A DNA stretch of 39,576 nucleotides from Croceimicrobium sp965658275 (lineage in GTDB: Bacteria; Bacteroidota; Bacteroidia; Flavobacteriales; Schleiferiaceae): NCBI GenBank assembly GCA_965658275.1, contig CBFHRN010000014.1, positions 1-39,576 on the forward strand, in the 5' to 3' direction. The stretch's first letter is position 1; every line of letters starts with the position of its first letter. This document shows positions 32,132 through 39,576 of the stretch, in pieces. The notes under the pieces were generated by a model. That model had not been told where the DNA came from. It searched no databases and was given only the letters and a program-made list of their open reading frames with translations. The position numbers and the translations under genes are program-made.

Positions 32132-32139
32132 TACTTTTG
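32132..32139 (+). promoter_or_regulatory. -7 element of the susCD operon (TACTTTTG)
   Basis: An exact TAnnTTTG match 26 bases before the susC ATG. It is followed immediately by ATTAACCAAAT, nearly identical to the sequence after the GH13 operon's -7 box at 24303. Confidence 0.6.
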
Positions 32140-32165
32140 ATTAACCAAATTATAATGTAATCTAT

Positions 32166-35100
32166 ATGAAAAGAACTTTACAGTCTCTTTTTGCCCTGCT
32201 ATTTTCTTTGGCAGCGTGGAATCTTGAGGCTCAAGTTGTTCAGGGCTCCATTACGGATAAGTCAGGCGAACCATTGCCTGGTGCATCTGTCGTAGTCCTG
32301 GGTCAATCGGGGATAGGAACATCCACCGATTTTGACGGAAATTATACCCTTAGCGGATTCCAGGCCGGGAAAGTGACCTTGGAATTTTCATTTATTGGCT
32401 ATCAAACCAAGAAAATGGAAGTGCAAATTGCTGCAGGGGCTAAGCAAATCTTAAATGTTGCGCTGGATGAAAGTAGTAGTCAGCTTGATGAAATCGTAGT
32501 GGTGGGCTATGGCGTTCAGCGAAGGCGTGAAATGACAGGTAATGTGGTTAAGCTTAATGCCAAGGAGCTTAACGATATGCCTGCACCAAGTTTTGAAACC
32601 GCTATGCAGGGCAAGGCAGCTGGAGTGCAAATTGTTACCGGTAGTGGTTTAGCGGGCTCACCTTCTGTGGTTCGCGTTCGTGGTATCGCGAGTATTGGAG
32701 CTGGAGGTGATCCGCTCTACATTGTTGACGGGGTTCAACTTAATCAGGACTACTTCGCTCGAGGTAACAGTGGAGGAATGAACCAAAATCCATTAGCCTT
32801 CTTAAACCCTGATGATATCGAATCGGTAGAAATTTTGAAGGACGCATCGGCAACCGCCATTTACGGTTCTCGAGGAGCCAATGGAGTAATACTAATTACT
32901 ACGAAACGAGGAAGCAAAGGCGGACTTCAATTTAACTTTGCTACAACTCAAGGTATCTCGCAGCCAACTCGCTTGCCAGATATGCTTAACGCGGATCAAT
33001 ATTTACAACTTTACCGCGAGGCTTGGATTAATGATGGGAATACCGGAACCCCCGTTCTTCCCAATAATGTGATGTCCTGGGATGATGCCCAACGCCAAGA
33101 AACAGATTGGGTGGATGAAGTAACCCGTACTGGTTATAAAGCTTTTTATGACTTTGGAGTATCCAAAGGAACAGATAAGTACAATTTCTATGCAGGCATT
33201 TCGTACGATCAGAATCAATCTTACATTTTGGGAGACGAGTACAATCGTATGAGTGGTCGTTTTAATGGAGATTACCGCTTCAACGATAAGTTGAGTCTAA
33301 GCGCTAGTACAAGTCTTACGCAAAGTATTTACAATCGTGTAGATAATGCCTGGGCTGGTGGCCTAGGGGCAGCCATGAGTACGGCTTTGCCTTTTTATCC
33401 TATCAAATGGGATCGCTACCGGATTACCGATGCTGGTGATACCCTTAGTCGTCCTGGCGATTGGTTTACCGGAGGAACGAATCCTGTAATGCAAAGAGAA
33501 AATAAGGATTGGCGTATCACAGACCTTCGAGCCGTAAACAACTTGAAGCTGACCTACTCGCCCTTTAAAAACTTTACCGTTCTTGCGAGTGGCTCGATGG
33601 ATTATTTCCAATCGATGGAAGATATCTACGAGGTTAACCTTAATCAAAATGACGCGGTACTCGGTCGCGGTCGCGCCCAGCGTTATCCCTTACGTTCGTA
33701 CAATTACAATGGTTTCTTAACTGGTAATTACGACTGGAAGATGAACGATAATAGCAAGTTTAGCTTCATGGCGGGTACCGAATATCAGACTAATTATACG
33801 CGCAGTTATCAAATTACCACGCGTGATTCTTTAGGTAATCCGAATGGAGTTCGTAATGATGTTTTGGATGCGCCTGGCGCGTTTTATGCGCACAGCGATT
33901 TGCGAGATAATTACGAGTTTGATTCGGTAAATACCTCCTTTATAAGCCGATTCTTATCCTTCTTCGGGCGTGTAAACTACAACTACAAGGGTAAATATTT
34001 GGCGCAGGTAGTATTGCGTTCGGATGGTAGTTCTCGTTTTGGCCCTAATAACCGCTTCGGCTATTTCCCATCGGCATCAGTGGGTTGGATTATTTCTGAT
34101 GAAGACTGGATGCGTGAAAATCGCTTTTTCAACTATTTAAAATTGAAGTCGAGTATTGGCTGGATTGGTAATGCCAACTTAACCAATATCGAGTTTGAAG
34201 CGCGCTACCGTAGAGACGCTGCAGCTTACGATGGCCGTGATATATTATATCCGCTTAATGCGGCCAACCGAGACTTACGTTGGGAAACAACCCAGGTATT
34301 TGACTTCGGTTTAGAGTATGGCTTATTTGAAGACCGTATTACCGGTGAAATCGCCTATTACCGCAAGAATACTTCGGATGTATTACTCAATGTAACCTTA
34401 CCTCGCGTAACTGGTTTCGGTTCTTACTATGATAATGTAGGTGGACTATTAAATGAAGGTGTGGAATTCCAAATTAAATCCCGCAACTTGGTGGGTGATT
34501 TCCGTTGGACCACCGACTTCAACATTGCGTACAACTATAATGAGATTTTAAGCTTAGGGGGTTATTCTCCTGACGCAGTTGCCGGTGGAACGAACGATAC
34601 TCGTACCGTGGTAGGCGCTCCCGTAGGGACTAACTTCTTGGTTCGTTTCTCGCACGTCGATCCTGCAACAGGTCGCCCAGTTTACCTAGATATCGATGGT
34701 AATCCTACTTTTTCCTGGGATCCTGCAGACCGCGTGCCTGTTGGTTCCGTATTACCTGATGCTGTTGGTGGTATAACCAACACTTTTAGCTATAAGCAAT
34801 GGGATTTAAGTTTCCTTTTGGTGTTTACGATTGGAGGTGATATTTACGACTCCTCCTCGAAACGTCAATTAGGACGTATGGACGATTGGAATAAAACGGC
34901 TCATATTTTTGACCGTTGGAGAGCACCGGGAGACGAGGCCCTTTATCCTCTCTTAACTTTAGACGAGCGTAATCATGGTTCAACCACTCCTTGGATCAAT
35001 ACCGATCTATGGTTACATGATGGTAGCTACATGCGTCTTCGTAACCTGACGCTAAGCTATCGCCTCAATCGTAATCAGGCGAAAAGCTTAGGCTTAAAAG

Positions 35101-35279
35101 GGGCGCAGATTTCTTTCATCGGTACCAACCTACTTACTTTCACACGCTACCCTGGCTTGGACCCCGAGATTGCTCGTGACTTTGAGAATGCTACCGACCG
35201 TAACATGAGTGTGAATATCACCTATTTGACACCTCCACAAGAGCGCACTTATTCCGTTCGTTTAAATGTTAATTTCTAA
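32166..35279 (+). CDS. susC: SusC-like TonB-dependent outer-membrane transporter
   Basis: A 1037-residue outer-membrane importer that takes up oligosaccharides using TonB energy, with SusD as the lid. Layout: signal peptide (LFALLFSLAAWNLEAQ); a carboxypeptidase-D regulatory-like domain at ~25-100 (VQGSITDKSGEPLPGASVVVLG ... TLEFSFIGYQTKKMEV); a TonB-box region LDEIVVVGYG; the plug domain (GKAAGVQIVTGSG ... DASATAIYGSRGANGVILITTKRG); then the 22-strand barrel ending YSVRLNVNF. Length is normal. Neighbours and operator site D point to an alpha-glucan or maltodextrin ligand; the sequence alone does not define it. It is the first gene of a four-gene operon. Confidence 0.95.
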   Translation: MKRTLQSLFALLFSLAAWNLEAQVVQGSITDKSGEPLPGASVVVLGQSGIGTSTDFDGNYTLSGFQAGKVTLEFSFIGYQTKKMEVQIAAGAKQILNVALDESSSQLDEIVVVGYGVQRRREMTGNVVKLNAKELNDMPAPSFETAMQGKAAGVQIVTGSGLAGSPSVVRVRGIASIGAGGDPLYIVDGVQLNQDYFARGNSGGMNQNPLAFLNPDDIESVEILKDASATAIYGSRGANGVILITTKRGSKGGLQFNFATTQGISQPTRLPDMLNADQYLQLYREAWINDGNTGTPVLPNNVMSWDDAQRQETDWVDEVTRTGYKAFYDFGVSKGTDKYNFYAGISYDQNQSYILGDEYNRMSGRFNGDYRFNDKLSLSASTSLTQSIYNRVDNAWAGGLGAAMSTALPFYPIKWDRYRITDAGDTLSRPGDWFTGGTNPVMQRENKDWRITDLRAVNNLKLTYSPFKNFTVLASGSMDYFQSMEDIYEVNLNQNDAVLGRGRAQRYPLRSYNYNGFLTGNYDWKMNDNSKFSFMAGTEYQTNYTRSYQITTRDSLGNPNGVRNDVLDAPGAFYAHSDLRDNYEFDSVNTSFISRFLSFFGRVNYNYKGKYLAQVVLRSDGSSRFGPNNRFGYFPSASVGWIISDEDWMRENRFFNYLKLKSSIGWIGNANLTNIEFEARYRRDAAAYDGRDILYPLNAANRDLRWETTQVFDFGLEYGLFEDRITGEIAYYRKNTSDVLLNVTLPRVTGFGSYYDNVGGLLNEGVEFQIKSRNLVGDFRWTTDFNIAYNYNEILSLGGYSPDAVAGGTNDTRTVVGAPVGTNFLVRFSHVDPATGRPVYLDIDGNPTFSWDPADRVPVGSVLPDAVGGITNTFSYKQWDLSFLLVFTIGGDIYDSSSKRQLGRMDDWNKTAHIFDRWRAPGDEALYPLLTLDERNHGSTTPWINTDLWLHDGSYMRLRNLTLSYRLNRNQAKSLGLKGAQISFIGTNLLTFTRYPGLDPEIARDFENATDRNMSVNITYLTPPQERTYSVRLNVNF

Positions 35280-35289
35280 GCCTGTTATC

Positions 35290-36672
35290 ATGAAAAAGTC
35301 ATTTAGCGCAATCGCATTAATTGGTGGCCTTTTATTAAGCACAGGCTGCGAAAAAATACTAGAAACTCCTTTGCAAGGAGCCGATCTCTCGGAGGCGGAT
35401 GCCCTTCAAAGCAAACAAGATGTCTTGGATTTACTTCAGTCTTGTTACGATGTTACCGCCAATGTTTACAATGGTCGTATCCAGTACTTGGGTGAACTCT
35501 TGTCGGATAACCTTACCGAGCCGACTATTAATGAGGACCTTACCGAGGTTTACAACCATAATACTCTTTTCTTTAATGGTACGATCGGCGGTATTTATGG
35601 TGACCCCTACATCACGGCCTTCCGTTCAAATCGAATTTTAGAAGTGATCGACGACTTTGATTTTAGTGTGGTCGAGAAAGCGGAGATTACGGCTCAGGTA
35701 AAGTTCCTTCGCGCTATCTCCCAGTGGGAAATTCTTAAGCTATTTGCTCAGCCTTTTGGGTTTACAGCCAATAATAGTCATGATGGCATTATTTACCGTA
35801 CCGCTACTATTGCTGAGGTTGTTCCAAGGGATCCTGTGGGGGCAAATTACGCCGACATAATTTCTGACCTCGAGGCAGCTCTACCCGACTTGCAAGTAAG
35901 TTCAGACTTTTACGCTTCTCAAGATGCGGCCAACGCTTTCTTAGCGAAGATTTACTTCCAAGCTGGTAACTATGCCAAAGCGGTGGAGCATGCCGATGCC
36001 GTAATCAATTCGGGCCGTTATAGTTTAGGAACCAGCGTAGATCGTTTTGAAAATGACACGGTTGACGTTACGGAAGCTATCTTTAGTAATACCAGTCGCC
36101 CCGACTTTGGCGATTTCCGATCCGGAGGATTTGGCAACTACCGTTCTGATGTTCCCAACCCTCCGCTGTTTAAGGCTAGCATGGACTTTTACAATACCTA
36201 TTCGGCGGATACCAGTGATCTACGTTTAAAAAGTTTCTTCGAATTGGATGAAAGTGGTGATGTACCGGTGGTACTTATCAAGAAGTTTAATCAAGAGTGG
36301 TTTAATGTTACCATCTTACATTTAACCGACCTTAAATTACTACGCGCTGAGGCATTAGCAGAAAGTGGTGGCGATTTAAGTGTTGCGATTCAGGATGTGA
36401 ATGATGTCCGCGAGCGTGCTTACGGAGGTACTCAAAACAATTTAAGTACTTCAGCCGCCGCGAACGAAATCATTGAGGCTGCCCGCTATGAACGTCGTAT
36501 AGAGATGTTTGGAGAAGGGGACCGCATTCAGCAAATAAAGCGCCGCGGAGCTATCGAAGGTGAAGCGATGCAAGTAAGAGGTAATGATTGGGATTGTAAT
36601 GGTATGATCATCCAGTTCCCAATCTCTGAGAAAACGGATAAATTTCAACTGAATCCCACCGGAGGATGTTAA
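35290..36672 (+). CDS. susD: SusD/RagB-like surface glycan-binding lipoprotein
   Basis: A 460-residue surface lipoprotein that caps SusC and presents the oligosaccharide. The lipoprotein signal is MKKSFSAIALIGGLLLSTGC, with the modified Cys at residue 20. The SusD-like N-terminal part contains the TPR-type helices FLRAISQWEILKLFAQPFG and AANAFLAKIYFQAGNYAKAVEHADAVI. The C-terminal signature YERRIEMFGEGDRIQQIKRRG is typical of RagB/SusD. The open frame begins earlier (35266, inside susC), but the start at 35290 gives the proper signal and a 10-base gap after susC. Confidence 0.95.
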   Translation: MKKSFSAIALIGGLLLSTGCEKILETPLQGADLSEADALQSKQDVLDLLQSCYDVTANVYNGRIQYLGELLSDNLTEPTINEDLTEVYNHNTLFFNGTIGGIYGDPYITAFRSNRILEVIDDFDFSVVEKAEITAQVKFLRAISQWEILKLFAQPFGFTANNSHDGIIYRTATIAEVVPRDPVGANYADIISDLEAALPDLQVSSDFYASQDAANAFLAKIYFQAGNYAKAVEHADAVINSGRYSLGTSVDRFENDTVDVTEAIFSNTSRPDFGDFRSGGFGNYRSDVPNPPLFKASMDFYNTYSADTSDLRLKSFFELDESGDVPVVLIKKFNQEWFNVTILHLTDLKLLRAEALAESGGDLSVAIQDVNDVRERAYGGTQNNLSTSAAANEIIEAARYERRIEMFGEGDRIQQIKRRGAIEGEAMQVRGNDWDCNGMIIQFPISEKTDKFQLNPTGGC

Positions 36673-36683
36673 TACTGAAAAAT

Positions 36684-37157
36684 ATGAGAAGATTAGTAAT
36701 ATTAGGCGTCTTGGGACTGGCCGTTTGGGCTTGTCGACCAGAGCCATACCAAGAAATAGGCGACCCCTATTCTGTGATTTCTGGTATTGAAGGAACATGG
36801 GGCTTGGACCGAGTGGAAGTAGAAGATCGTTCTTTCCCACAATGGGAAACGCGTGAATTCACCGACTTCTTTTTAGATAACCCCGTAGAAATTGCCTTCG
36901 TAGCAAGTGACAATAGCTATAGTATAAGTGCTAATTCCTTAGACGGTCTACCGTTTACTAGTACTAATGGTACTTATGCCTTCGATGACCCCGAATACCC
37001 ATCTAATTTATACTTGATTTCGGCTAGTGGAGATACCACTTCCGTAGAACTAGGTAATATGGTGCGTAGTGTCGATCCTTTAATGCTTTTCCAAGCGATG
37101 AAAAGCAAATGTGATGCAGATTATGCTCGTTATGTATACACCTTTAATCGTAAGTAA
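36684..37157 (+). CDS. Small lipoprotein in the susE position (DUF5004/lipocalin-like)
   Basis: A 157-residue lipoprotein: MRRLVILGVLGLAVWAC is a clear lipobox with the Cys at 17. The mature part begins RPEPYQEIGDP, then ISGIEGTWGLDRVEVEDRSF ... VEIAFVASDNSYSIS ... YTFNRK, an eight-stranded-barrel-like pattern with the GTW start of lipocalin-like domains. It reminds me of DUF5004 proteins found next to SusCD genes, but I am not certain. An ATG at 36666 overlaps susD, but the ATG at 36684 gives the normal signal length. Its stop overlaps the next start (TAATG). The role is probably glycan binding or assembly support for the SusCD complex. Confidence 0.82.
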   Translation: MRRLVILGVLGLAVWACRPEPYQEIGDPYSVISGIEGTWGLDRVEVEDRSFPQWETREFTDFFLDNPVEIAFVASDNSYSISANSLDGLPFTSTNGTYAFDDPEYPSNLYLISASGDTTSVELGNMVRSVDPLMLFQAMKSKCDADYARYVYTFNRK

Positions 37158-38032
37158 TGATGAAGAATGTATTTAATAAATGGATTGGGATGGTAGCGCT
37201 ATTAGCTCCTGCATTGTCCAGTTTAGCGCAGGTTACTACAGAACCCGTAGAATATCAAGATCCTACCACACAGGTTAAAATTATCGTTGACCTTAGCGCT
37301 TTAGACGCTAGTTTGGATCATACTCAAAACTTATTGGATGCCGCCGCGGCTGGAGAAGATATGTACATCTGGACTTGGTCGCCCGCGGAACACCCTGCCG
37401 GACACCCGCTGGTTAACGGCATCGGCTCTGAAGCTTGGAAAAATAGTAATGATTCCTTAGTGATGACCAAAGAAGGGGAGAACCTCTACTCTTGGACCAT
37501 CATTCCAACAGAGTTTTACGAAGTAGATGCCCAAACTGTCTTTGAGAATGATATCAAGTTTCTGGTAAAGCCGAAAGATGGAGGAGGCTATGGAGATCCA
37601 GACATTAAATCGGAAGATTTAACATTGTTAGTGGATCCACCGGTAACCGAGCGAAATCCTGCATTCTTGTTTCCGGGTTCTTTTAATGATGATGATTTAG
37701 TGATGCTTTACTATGACAACAAATTGGAAGAAAATGCCGGAATGCAAAACTTGGCTGATGATGATGTTTGGTTTTTTGCCGAGGCAACACTAAGTGATAG
37801 CACTACAGTTAAAATTGCCCCGAATGCATTTAGCGTTCCGAATTTTCCACAGCTTCAAATGAAGGCAAAGGGCGATGGAATCTTTAAGAATTTCTTTGTG
37901 CCACGTGATTTCTTTGCCATCCCAAGTGATAAGAACATCACCAAAATTGTAATTTACATTCAACGACGCGTATTTACGGGAGGAAGCTCTCGTATAACCT
38001 ACGATATTGTAGCCGAGTTAGGCTGTGACTAA
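37157..38032 (+). CDS. Exported protein in the susF position, possible glycan-binding protein
   Basis: A 291-residue exported protein whose ATG overlaps the previous stop by one base; a second ATG follows directly at 37160. The Sec signal peptide is IGMVALLAPALSSLAQ, with no lipobox and no T9SS tail. The body contains VKIIVDLSALDASL, a tryptophan-rich stretch MYIWTWSPAEHPAG, and a second beta-rich part (DVWFFAEATLSDSTTVKIAPNAFS ... ITKIVIYIQRR) ending ELGCD. The exposed aromatic residues fit a carbohydrate-binding protein, and it might belong with DUF4961-type proteins of SusCD loci, but the family is not certain. It is the last gene of the susCD operon, before a hairpin terminator. Confidence 0.8.
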   Translation: MMKNVFNKWIGMVALLAPALSSLAQVTTEPVEYQDPTTQVKIIVDLSALDASLDHTQNLLDAAAAGEDMYIWTWSPAEHPAGHPLVNGIGSEAWKNSNDSLVMTKEGENLYSWTIIPTEFYEVDAQTVFENDIKFLVKPKDGGGYGDPDIKSEDLTLLVDPPVTERNPAFLFPGSFNDDDLVMLYYDNKLEENAGMQNLADDDVWFFAEATLSDSTTVKIAPNAFSVPNFPQLQMKAKGDGIFKNFFVPRDFFAIPSDKNITKIVIYIQRRVFTGGSSRITYDIVAELGCD

Positions 38033-38055
38033 AGGGGAGAATATACACTAGATTA

Positions 38056-38090
38056 ATCCCGACTTAGCTATTTAGCTGGGTCGAGATTTC
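38056..38090 (+). terminator. Probable terminator of the susCD operon
   Basis: A 14-bp stem (38056-38069 with 38074-38087; one mismatch, two G-T wobbles) and a four-base loop, followed by a broken T-run (TTTCTTATT). It lies between the converging stops at 38032 and 38091. Confidence 0.6.
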
Positions 38091-39428
38091 TTATTCGGCC
38101 GTATTTTGAAGTAAAACTCCGGCTACTCTTTGCAATTCAATTTCACTGAGCTTGCGGCGGTACTTCAGATCATTAGCAGCGGCTTTGGCTGAAATGTAAT
38201 TGAGTTGAGCTTCTCGAAATTGGACATTATTAATGCTCCCTAAAGCGTAGGCTTCTTTGCTGCGTTCAAAGTTTAATTCTGCCACTTCGAGATTGCGATT
38301 TTCCATTTTAAAAATGCGTTCTGAATGTTGGTATTCTAGCCAAGCATTCGCAAGGTCAACTCCCAAGTCACGTCGGGCTTGTTCTATAGCTAATTCCGAT
38401 TGGAAAATGGCGATACGGGCAACCTCAACTTGGGTTTGGCTCCGGTAGGAACTGAAAATATTCCATTGGGCGCTGAGTCCGTATTGCCATCCGGTGTTTT
38501 CGGTAAAGCGTAAAAATCCACCTTCGTTTTCTTGTCGACTAAAATTGTAGCCGGCATTAGCGGCTATTTGAGGCATTCGACTGCTCCATGCAATGTTGAG
38601 ATTTTTCTTATTGATGTCGCGCGCAATTCTACTTTGAATAAGTGCAGCATTGTTTTGCATGGCTTCGTTTTGCAATTGCCCAAATAGCAAATCCTCACGC
38701 AATTGAACTGATGTGTTTACCTCATAAATGCTGTCTGCTGGGAAGTTGAGGATTCGGTTTAAATCCCTCTGGCTGCGACGGTAGGTGTTTAAAGCGTTTA
38801 GATAACTGATACTATCTCTGCGTAAATCAACCAAGGCACTAAGGCTTTCTAAACGCCCTTGAGCGCCCAATTCAAGAGCAGTTTGAGCTCTTTGATAGCG
38901 TTTATAGGAAAGGCTTACCGACTCTTTGGCGATGAGCATTCTTTCGTGATCACGTGCTAGTCCATAATAAGAGCTGAAGAGCGATAGGAGCACATTTTCT
39001 ACCGTAAACCTTAATTGGGTTTCACTTAGGTCTTCTTGTAATTGAAGACGCTTTAGGTTATTGAGACGGCCTAAACCATCAAATAAAACATAGCTTGCAT
39101 TAAGGCCAACTTGAAAGTTCTCAGCCACCGCATCGTTAAACTCCCGAATAGGAGCCGGCCCGCCGGTATCGCTTCCTACAGCTAGTTGTTGTTGTACATC
39201 AGTCTGTGAATAGGTATAAGAGCCATTCGCATTTACATTGGGAAGAAAGCCTGCATTCCCCCAATTATTATTGGTTTCGGCGATGCGCAGATCTTGCTCT
39301 GCAACTCGAATATTTAAGTTCTCTTGCAAGGCAATTTTCACCGCATTTGTAAGCTCCAGTGGTGCTTGTGCGGAAAGGGCAAATGTGATTAGGCATAAGC
39401 CTATAGTTTTAGAAACAATCTTATTCAT
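38091..39428 (-). CDS. TolC-family outer-membrane efflux protein
   Basis: A 445-residue outer-membrane channel subunit of a tripartite efflux pump. Signal peptide: MNKIVSKTIGLCLITFALSAQA. The repeated TolC/OEP layout is visible: LTNAVKIALQENLNIRVAEQDLRIAETN at the start of the first half, a first strand pair (ANGSYTYSQTDV ... LNASYVLFDGLGRLNN), and a second half with ARDINKKNLNIAWSSRMPQIAANAGYNFS ... YGLSAQWNIFSSYRSQTQVE, ending KLSEIELQRVAGVLL. The open frame extends 30 codons upstream, but that part overlaps the RND gene; the ATG at 39428 overlaps the RND stop by 8 bases, indicating coupled translation. The transported substrate is unknown. Confidence 0.94.
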   Translation of the reverse strand: MNKIVSKTIGLCLITFALSAQAPLELTNAVKIALQENLNIRVAEQDLRIAETNNNWGNAGFLPNVNANGSYTYSQTDVQQQLAVGSDTGGPAPIREFNDAVAENFQVGLNASYVLFDGLGRLNNLKRLQLQEDLSETQLRFTVENVLLSLFSSYYGLARDHERMLIAKESVSLSYKRYQRAQTALELGAQGRLESLSALVDLRRDSISYLNALNTYRRSQRDLNRILNFPADSIYEVNTSVQLREDLLFGQLQNEAMQNNAALIQSRIARDINKKNLNIAWSSRMPQIAANAGYNFSRQENEGGFLRFTENTGWQYGLSAQWNIFSSYRSQTQVEVARIAIFQSELAIEQARRDLGVDLANAWLEYQHSERIFKMENRNLEVAELNFERSKEAYALGSINNVQFREAQLNYISAKAAANDLKYRRKLSEIELQRVAGVLLQNTAE

Positions 39429-39576
39429 TTTCGCTTTCCATTTCAATAATTGCAGGTTCCACTTCTTCATGGCTCGGCTTTTTACCCGACCAGAACCATG
39501 TGCCGTAGACTTTTGCATGGTTTAAGTAACTCAGCAAAACAGGTAGCAATACCAAGGTGAGGAAGGTGGCCATTAA
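39421..39576 (-). CDS. RND efflux permease, C-terminal 51 codons only (cut by window edge)
   Basis: Reading leftward from the edge, the frame gives LMATFLTLVLLPVLL then SYLNHAKVYGTWFWSG and a charged tail ending IIEMESENE, stop at 39421-39423. The hydrophobic stretch ATFLTLVLLPVL is the last transmembrane helix typical of AcrB/CzcA-type RND pumps, and the acidic tail is common there. The stop overlaps the TolC-family start by 8 bases, so pump and channel are one operon with the usual order. Metal (CzcA) versus drug (AcrB/HAE1) type cannot be told from this fragment. Confidence 0.83.
   Translation of the reverse strand, partial: LMATFLTLVLLPVLLSYLNHAKVYGTWFWSGKKPSHEEVEPAIIEMESENE

Noticed and set aside
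38043..38050. TACAC half-site after the susCD operon
   Set aside because: There is only one half-site, with no GTGTA partner at five bases, and it lies between two converging genes.
39429..39518. Extended N-terminus of the TolC-family protein
   Set aside because: The extra 30 codons overlap the RND permease coding end in another frame and put a charged stretch before the signal peptide.
1..39576. Mobile element, phage or CRISPR content
   Set aside because: No transposase, integrase, terminal repeats, direct-repeat array or tRNA junction was seen; gene order looks chromosomal throughout.

Overview
The window comes from a member of the Bacteroidota, most likely a marine flavobacterium near the Cryomorphaceae/Schleiferiaceae. 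This is inferred from SusC/SusD-like genes, type IX secretion (T9SS) C-terminal sorting domains, TAnnTTTG promoter -7 elements, moderate GC and the protein families present. No rRNA, tRNA, CRISPR array, insertion sequence or phage gene was seen, and no stretch over 300 bases lacks a gene.

Positions 1-16.0 kb are mostly housekeeping and accessory genes. They are: the 3' part of an acyl/propionyl-CoA carboxylase beta subunit; a large unrecognised secreted protein; a thioredoxin-fold protein; a DUF4153/DUF4173-type membrane protein; purQ; a 896-residue Asp-box (BNR) T9SS protein; a small outer-membrane-like gene broken by two compensating frameshifts; a ClC channel coupled to aspS; tadA; a small membrane protein behind a perfect inverted repeat; and a bacilliredoxin.

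Positions 15.1-38.1 kb form an alpha-glucan (starch/maltodextrin) utilisation region with four transcription units. (1) A T9SS protein with four starch-binding-like repeats (-) is divergent from a secreted GH13 enzyme (+). (2) A leftward operon carries a CBM48-GH13 enzyme, a GH13 lipoprotein and a GPH/SLC45-like sugar permease. (3) A leftward operon encodes pfkA, gapA, a BadF-type sugar kinase, beta-phosphoglucomutase and a GH65 maltose phosphorylase. (4) A rightward susC-susD operon has two small secreted proteins in the susE/susF positions. A NUDIX-winged-helix (NrtR-like) regulator is divergent from pfkA, and a secreted esterase lies between it and susC.

The main discovery is one 19-bp palindrome with core GTGTA-N5-TACAC. 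It occurs four times, once in the control region of each of these four units (16856, 24316, 30263, 32098), and I saw it nowhere else by eye. The copy at 30263 lies between pfkA and the regulator gene. I infer that the NrtR-like protein binds these sites, making a local regulon that joins glucan capture, hydrolysis, uptake, phosphorolysis and the upper/middle glycolytic enzymes Pfk and GAPDH.

The proposed flow is as follows. SusCD and surface binding proteins capture glucan. GH13 enzymes cut it outside and in the periplasm. The permease imports maltose or maltodextrin. GH65 splits maltose with phosphate into beta-glucose-1-phosphate and glucose. PgmB makes glucose-6-phosphate, the BadF-type kinase is a candidate for phosphorylating the free glucose, and Pfk and GAPDH carry the carbon onward.

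The right edge (38.1-39.6 kb) holds a leftward efflux system: the last 51 codons of an RND pump overlapping a TolC-family gene.
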